Source of the DNA: Chloroflexota bacterium
GTDB taxonomy: Bacteria; Chloroflexota; Dehalococcoidia; Dehalococcoidales; UBA2162
Reading direction: 5' to 3'
DNA length: 8,982 bases
NCBI GenBank assembly: GCA_016193545.1
Contig: JACPSA010000052.1
Coordinates: forward strand, 1 to 8,982
In this document: piece after piece, positions 7,588 to 8,982 of the stretch
Layout: each line of letters begins with the position of its first letter
How positions within the stretch are numbered: position 1 is the first letter of the stretch
Made by a program: the position numbers and the translations under genes
Notes under the pieces: model-generated
What the model saw: only the letters and a program-made list of their open reading frames with translations
Database searches by the model: none
What the model was told of the DNA's origin: nothing

Positions 7588-7713
7588 GGTTTAGTCCTCT
7601 ACTCTTGCTCCCATAAATTCTTCAGTGGAATCCTTCTTTGTTGCCGTGCTGTCGTAACGAAGTTTGACTATTGCTCCTCTTTAGATTCTCTTTCCAAGAA
7701 TGGTGGGTAAGGT

Positions 7714-7734
7714 TACCACACGACCTGAGTGGTA
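7714..7734 (+). terminator. Weak hairpin after the redox operon, possible terminator
   Basis: TACCAC (7714-7719) pairs perfectly with GTGGTA (7729-7734) around a 9-base loop, and the following 20 bases are T/G-rich (CTATTCGGTTTTGGTT). The stem is only 6 bp, there is no uninterrupted T tract, and it lies about 125 bases after the stop at 7587. It is the best terminator-like structure I can find outside the repeat element, but the call is weak. Confidence 0.2.
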
Positions 7735-7755
7735 CTATTCGGTTTTGGTTGTGTC

Positions 7756-7827
7756 GTCATTCTGGCGAAAGCCAGAATCCATGTTTCCTCATCCCCACCA
7801 GTGGATTCCAGCCTGCGCTGGAATGAC
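7756..7827. repeat. Double-hairpin MITE/REPIN-like intergenic repeat
   Basis: Two self-complementary arms form a larger inverted repeat. The left arm core (7759-7778) is ATTCTGGC, loop GAAA, GCCAGAAT, a perfect 8-bp hairpin. The right arm core (7805-7824) is ATTCCAGC, loop CTGC, GCTGGAAT, also perfect. The 26-base arms (7756-7781 and 7802-7827) are inverted copies with six differences. Within the stems, the TG/CA versus CA/TG changes keep pairing in both hairpins. Elements with GTCATTC...GAATGAC ends and GCGAAAGC-type cores are common dispersed intergenic repeats in many bacteria. No transposase is encoded and no clear target duplication is seen. It separates the redox operon from smpB and could also work as a transcription terminator or mRNA 3' protector. 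Confidence 0.8.
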
Positions 7828-7907
7828 ATCTTTGAATAAGTCGATTATCTTCCTAATGATGACATTGGAATCAACCAAATGCAAACAGAACTACCTGGGT
7901 TATGTTT

Positions 7908-7935
7908 TTGAACTCGTCTTCTCTCATGGTATAAT
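7908..7935 (+). promoter_or_regulatory. Sigma70/SigA-type promoter of smpB(-ssrA)
   Basis: TTGAAC (7908-7913, five of six bases matching TTGACA) and a perfect TATAAT (7930-7935) are separated by 16 bases. The expected transcription start, 6-8 bases after the -10 box, is at 7941-7943, which coincides with the smpB ATG at 7943. The promoter therefore predicts a leaderless or nearly leaderless mRNA. It is the best promoter match I noticed in the non-coding parts of the window. Confidence 0.75.
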
Positions 7936-7942
7936 TTAAGAG

Positions 7943-8404
7943 ATGGCAATCAAGATAGTAACTACCAATCGTAAAGCTTACCACAATTATCAGGTTCAGG
8001 AAGGTGTGGAGGCAGGCATTGCGCTCACCGGTACGGAGATAAAGTCAATCCGTGACGGCAGGGTAACCTTGAGTGATGCCTATGTCCGACCCGAGAAAGG
8101 GGAATTGTGGTTGCTCAACGCTCATATTGCCCGCTATGACGCGGGTAGCTACATGAGCCATGACCCGTTGCGACCGCGAAAACTGTTGCTGCACCGTAAG
8201 GAGATTAGAGCTCTGGCCAGTAAGGTGGCGGAAAGGGGTTTAACCTTAATCCCCATCAAGCTCTATCTTAAAGATGGCCTGGCTAAGGTTGAGCTGGCGC
8301 TGGCTAGAGGCAAGAAGATGTATGACAAGCGTGAGTCCATCGCCCGCCGCGATGTGGAAAGAGAGATGGGACGGGCGGTGAAAAGGCGCAAATCCAGGGT
8401 GTAG
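7943..8404 (+). CDS. smpB: SsrA-binding protein SmpB
   Basis: This 153-residue protein has the standard SmpB length and fold signatures: an N-terminal NRKAYHNYQV stretch, the GIALTGTEIKSIRDG segment, LLNAHIARYDAGS, HDPLRPRKLLLHRKEI, LIPIKLYLKDGLAKVELALARGKK, and a basic C-terminal tail (YDKRESIARRD then KRRKSRV). SmpB binds tmRNA, delivers it to stalled ribosomes, and its C-terminal tail probes the empty mRNA channel. The ATG at 7943 matches the family N-terminus. There is little room for a ribosome site, as the likely transcript begins at or next to the ATG. The tmRNA gene begins 23 bases after the stop, so the protein and its RNA partner are probably transcribed together. It is functionally unrelated to the upstream redox genes and separated from them by 355 bases. 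Confidence 0.98.
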   Translation: MAIKIVTTNRKAYHNYQVQEGVEAGIALTGTEIKSIRDGRVTLSDAYVRPEKGELWLLNAHIARYDAGSYMSHDPLRPRKLLLHRKEIRALASKVAERGLTLIPIKLYLKDGLAKVELALARGKKMYDKRESIARRDVEREMGRAVKRRKSRV

Positions 8405-8427
8405 TTTATCAGTTATCCATAGCCAAT

Positions 8428-8782
8428 GGGGGCGCGTGGATTCGACAGGGGAAGTATGCTACAGGGTTGCAAGCTGAGGTGCCACTATCTCATAAAACAG
8501 GTGGCAAAAAATAACTGGCGAAGAACCAGTCTTAGTCGCCGCCTAACAATTTAGGTAGCGCATCCAACCTGACCTTGCCTCAATGGGTCGGGATTGGGTG
8601 ACGATTAATTGGGGTGCCATCGTCCTGATGTCGGTAAGGACGGTGAAAGAAAATACCGGCTGGTCTGGCTAAACTCGGTCAGCAGAGGCTGGCCAGGCAA
8701 GATAAAAGAGTTGACTAAGCTTGTAGTAGATTCTGGGTGGCTTCTCTTGGACGGGGAGTTCGACTCTCCCCCGCCTCCACCA
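8428..8782 (+). ncRNA. ssrA: Transfer-messenger RNA (tmRNA, SsrA)
   Basis: This 355-base one-piece tmRNA has a 5' end GGGGGCG (8428-8434) that pairs over 7 bp with CGCCTCC (8772-8778). The third pair is the G-U wobble recognised by alanyl-tRNA synthetase. The hallmark GGATTCGACAGG lies at 8438-8449. The T arm has loop TTCGACT (8759-8765) in a GC-rich stem, and ACCA is encoded at 8779-8782. The tag reading frame lies at 8517-8546. The length is close to the typical 350-365. No convincing promoter is seen between smpB and the RNA, so processing from a smpB-ssrA transcript is likely, with ends made by RNase P and other nucleases. No strong terminator is visible immediately after it. Confidence 0.97.
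8517..8546 (+). other. tmRNA proteolysis-tag reading frame (GEEPVLVAA)
   Basis: Nine codons, GGC to GCC, followed by TAA at 8544-8546, encode G-E-E-P-V-L-V-A-A. The resume codon GGC is placed by analogy with the upstream UAGUC-type context of other tmRNAs (here UAACU at 8512-8516). Starting one codon earlier (ACT) would give a leading Thr. The small hydrophobic VAA end fits recognition by ClpXP-like proteases. The stalled peptide would receive Ala (from the tRNA part) and then this tag. Confidence 0.85.
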
Positions 8783-8846
8783 AATTCGAAACAATGTCTT
8801 TGTACTTGATTTAAGCTAAACTTTACGAAGGAGATTGGGACTCTTG

Positions 8847-8894
8847 TTCACTTTCTGGTTTGAGATATTATTAGGTATACAATACGAAAGTGAA
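8847..8894. repeat. 9-bp perfect inverted repeat downstream of ssrA
   Basis: TTCACTTTC (8847-8855) and GAAAGTGAA (8886-8894) are exact reverse complements separated by 30 AT-rich bases. There is no T tract after the right arm, so it is a poor intrinsic terminator. It could be a protein-binding pair of half-sites, a decayed mobile-element end or chance. Nothing else recognisable is seen in 8783-8982. Confidence 0.35.
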
Positions 8895-8982
8895 ATTATA
8901 GGGATTGATTAATATAACAGGTTCATTACGAAAATCCCAGGATACAGAAAGCTCCAACACTATCACAGACCAGAAATAGCAT

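Noticed and set aside
7664..7687. TTGACT followed by TAGATT as a promoter in the intergenic region
   Set aside because: The spacer is only 12 bases, too short for a sigma70-type promoter.
7700..7939. Open frame of 79 codons on the plus strand upstream of smpB
   Set aside because: It runs through the double-hairpin repeat and the smpB promoter, its sequence is the translated repeat, and it has no ribosome site.
8405..8427. Separate ssrA promoter in the smpB-ssrA gap
   Set aside because: Only poor -10-like matches (TTTATC, TTATCC) and no -35 match upstream inside smpB.
8609..8809. Open frame of 66 codons on the plus strand
   Set aside because: It lies mostly inside the tmRNA and covers its T arm and acceptor strand.
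8860..8883. TTGAGA with TATACA/TACAAT as a promoter at the right edge
   Set aside because: Spacers of 10-12 bases are too short and no gene follows within the window.
1..8982. CRISPR arrays, tRNA or rRNA genes, insertion sequences with transposase, cytochrome c CxxCH motifs
   Set aside because: None seen on either strand by reading; CTFCFH in the B subunit is not a CxxCH site.

Overview
The window looks like a bacterial chromosome segment of intermediate GC (near 50 % by eye). It probably comes from an anaerobe with complex iron-sulfur respiratory chemistry. Several things would fit the Dehalococcoidia (Chloroflexota): frequent TTG starts, a molybdopterin/NrfD/Hdr-type gene set without cytochromes c, and a tmRNA tag beginning GE. 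That placement is an inference and not secure.

Layout. Positions 2-7587 form one tightly packed plus-strand operon that enters from the left edge. In order it encodes: a molybdopterin oxidoreductase large subunit (5' end missing); a DmsB/PsrB-type protein with sixteen cluster cysteines; an NrfD/PsrC-type membrane protein; a two-cluster ferredoxin fused to an MvhD/FlpD-like domain; a small ferredoxin with a second four-Cys site; a 74-residue membrane protein with two helices; and a 684-residue fusion of a NarI-like cytochrome b domain to an HdrD-like domain with two CCG motifs. Gaps between genes run from 8 to 40 bases. From 7588 to 7942 there is no gene. That stretch holds a double-hairpin MITE-like repeat and a near-consensus sigma70-type promoter whose -10 box lies 8 bases before the smpB start codon. 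smpB (7943-8404) is followed after 23 bases by ssrA (tmRNA, 8428-8782), the RNA partner of SmpB. The last 200 bases are AT-rich and hold only an imperfectly understood inverted repeat.

How the genes may work together. The first three products make a classical exoplasmic molybdoenzyme module (catalytic A, electron-transfer B, quinone-interacting C). The last four resemble the cytoplasm-facing half of Hmc or DsrMKJOP complexes (NarI plus HdrD), with ferredoxin and MvhD-like adaptors added. The set can be read as a transmembrane redox conduit linking an outside molybdoenzyme-like subunit, the quinone pool and a cytoplasmic thiol/disulfide- or flavoprotein-linked site. The A subunit appears to carry Glu where the molybdenum-ligating Cys/Sec/Ser/Asp is expected, so its chemistry, or even whether it binds Mo, is open. 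smpB-ssrA is an unrelated housekeeping unit for rescue of stalled ribosomes.
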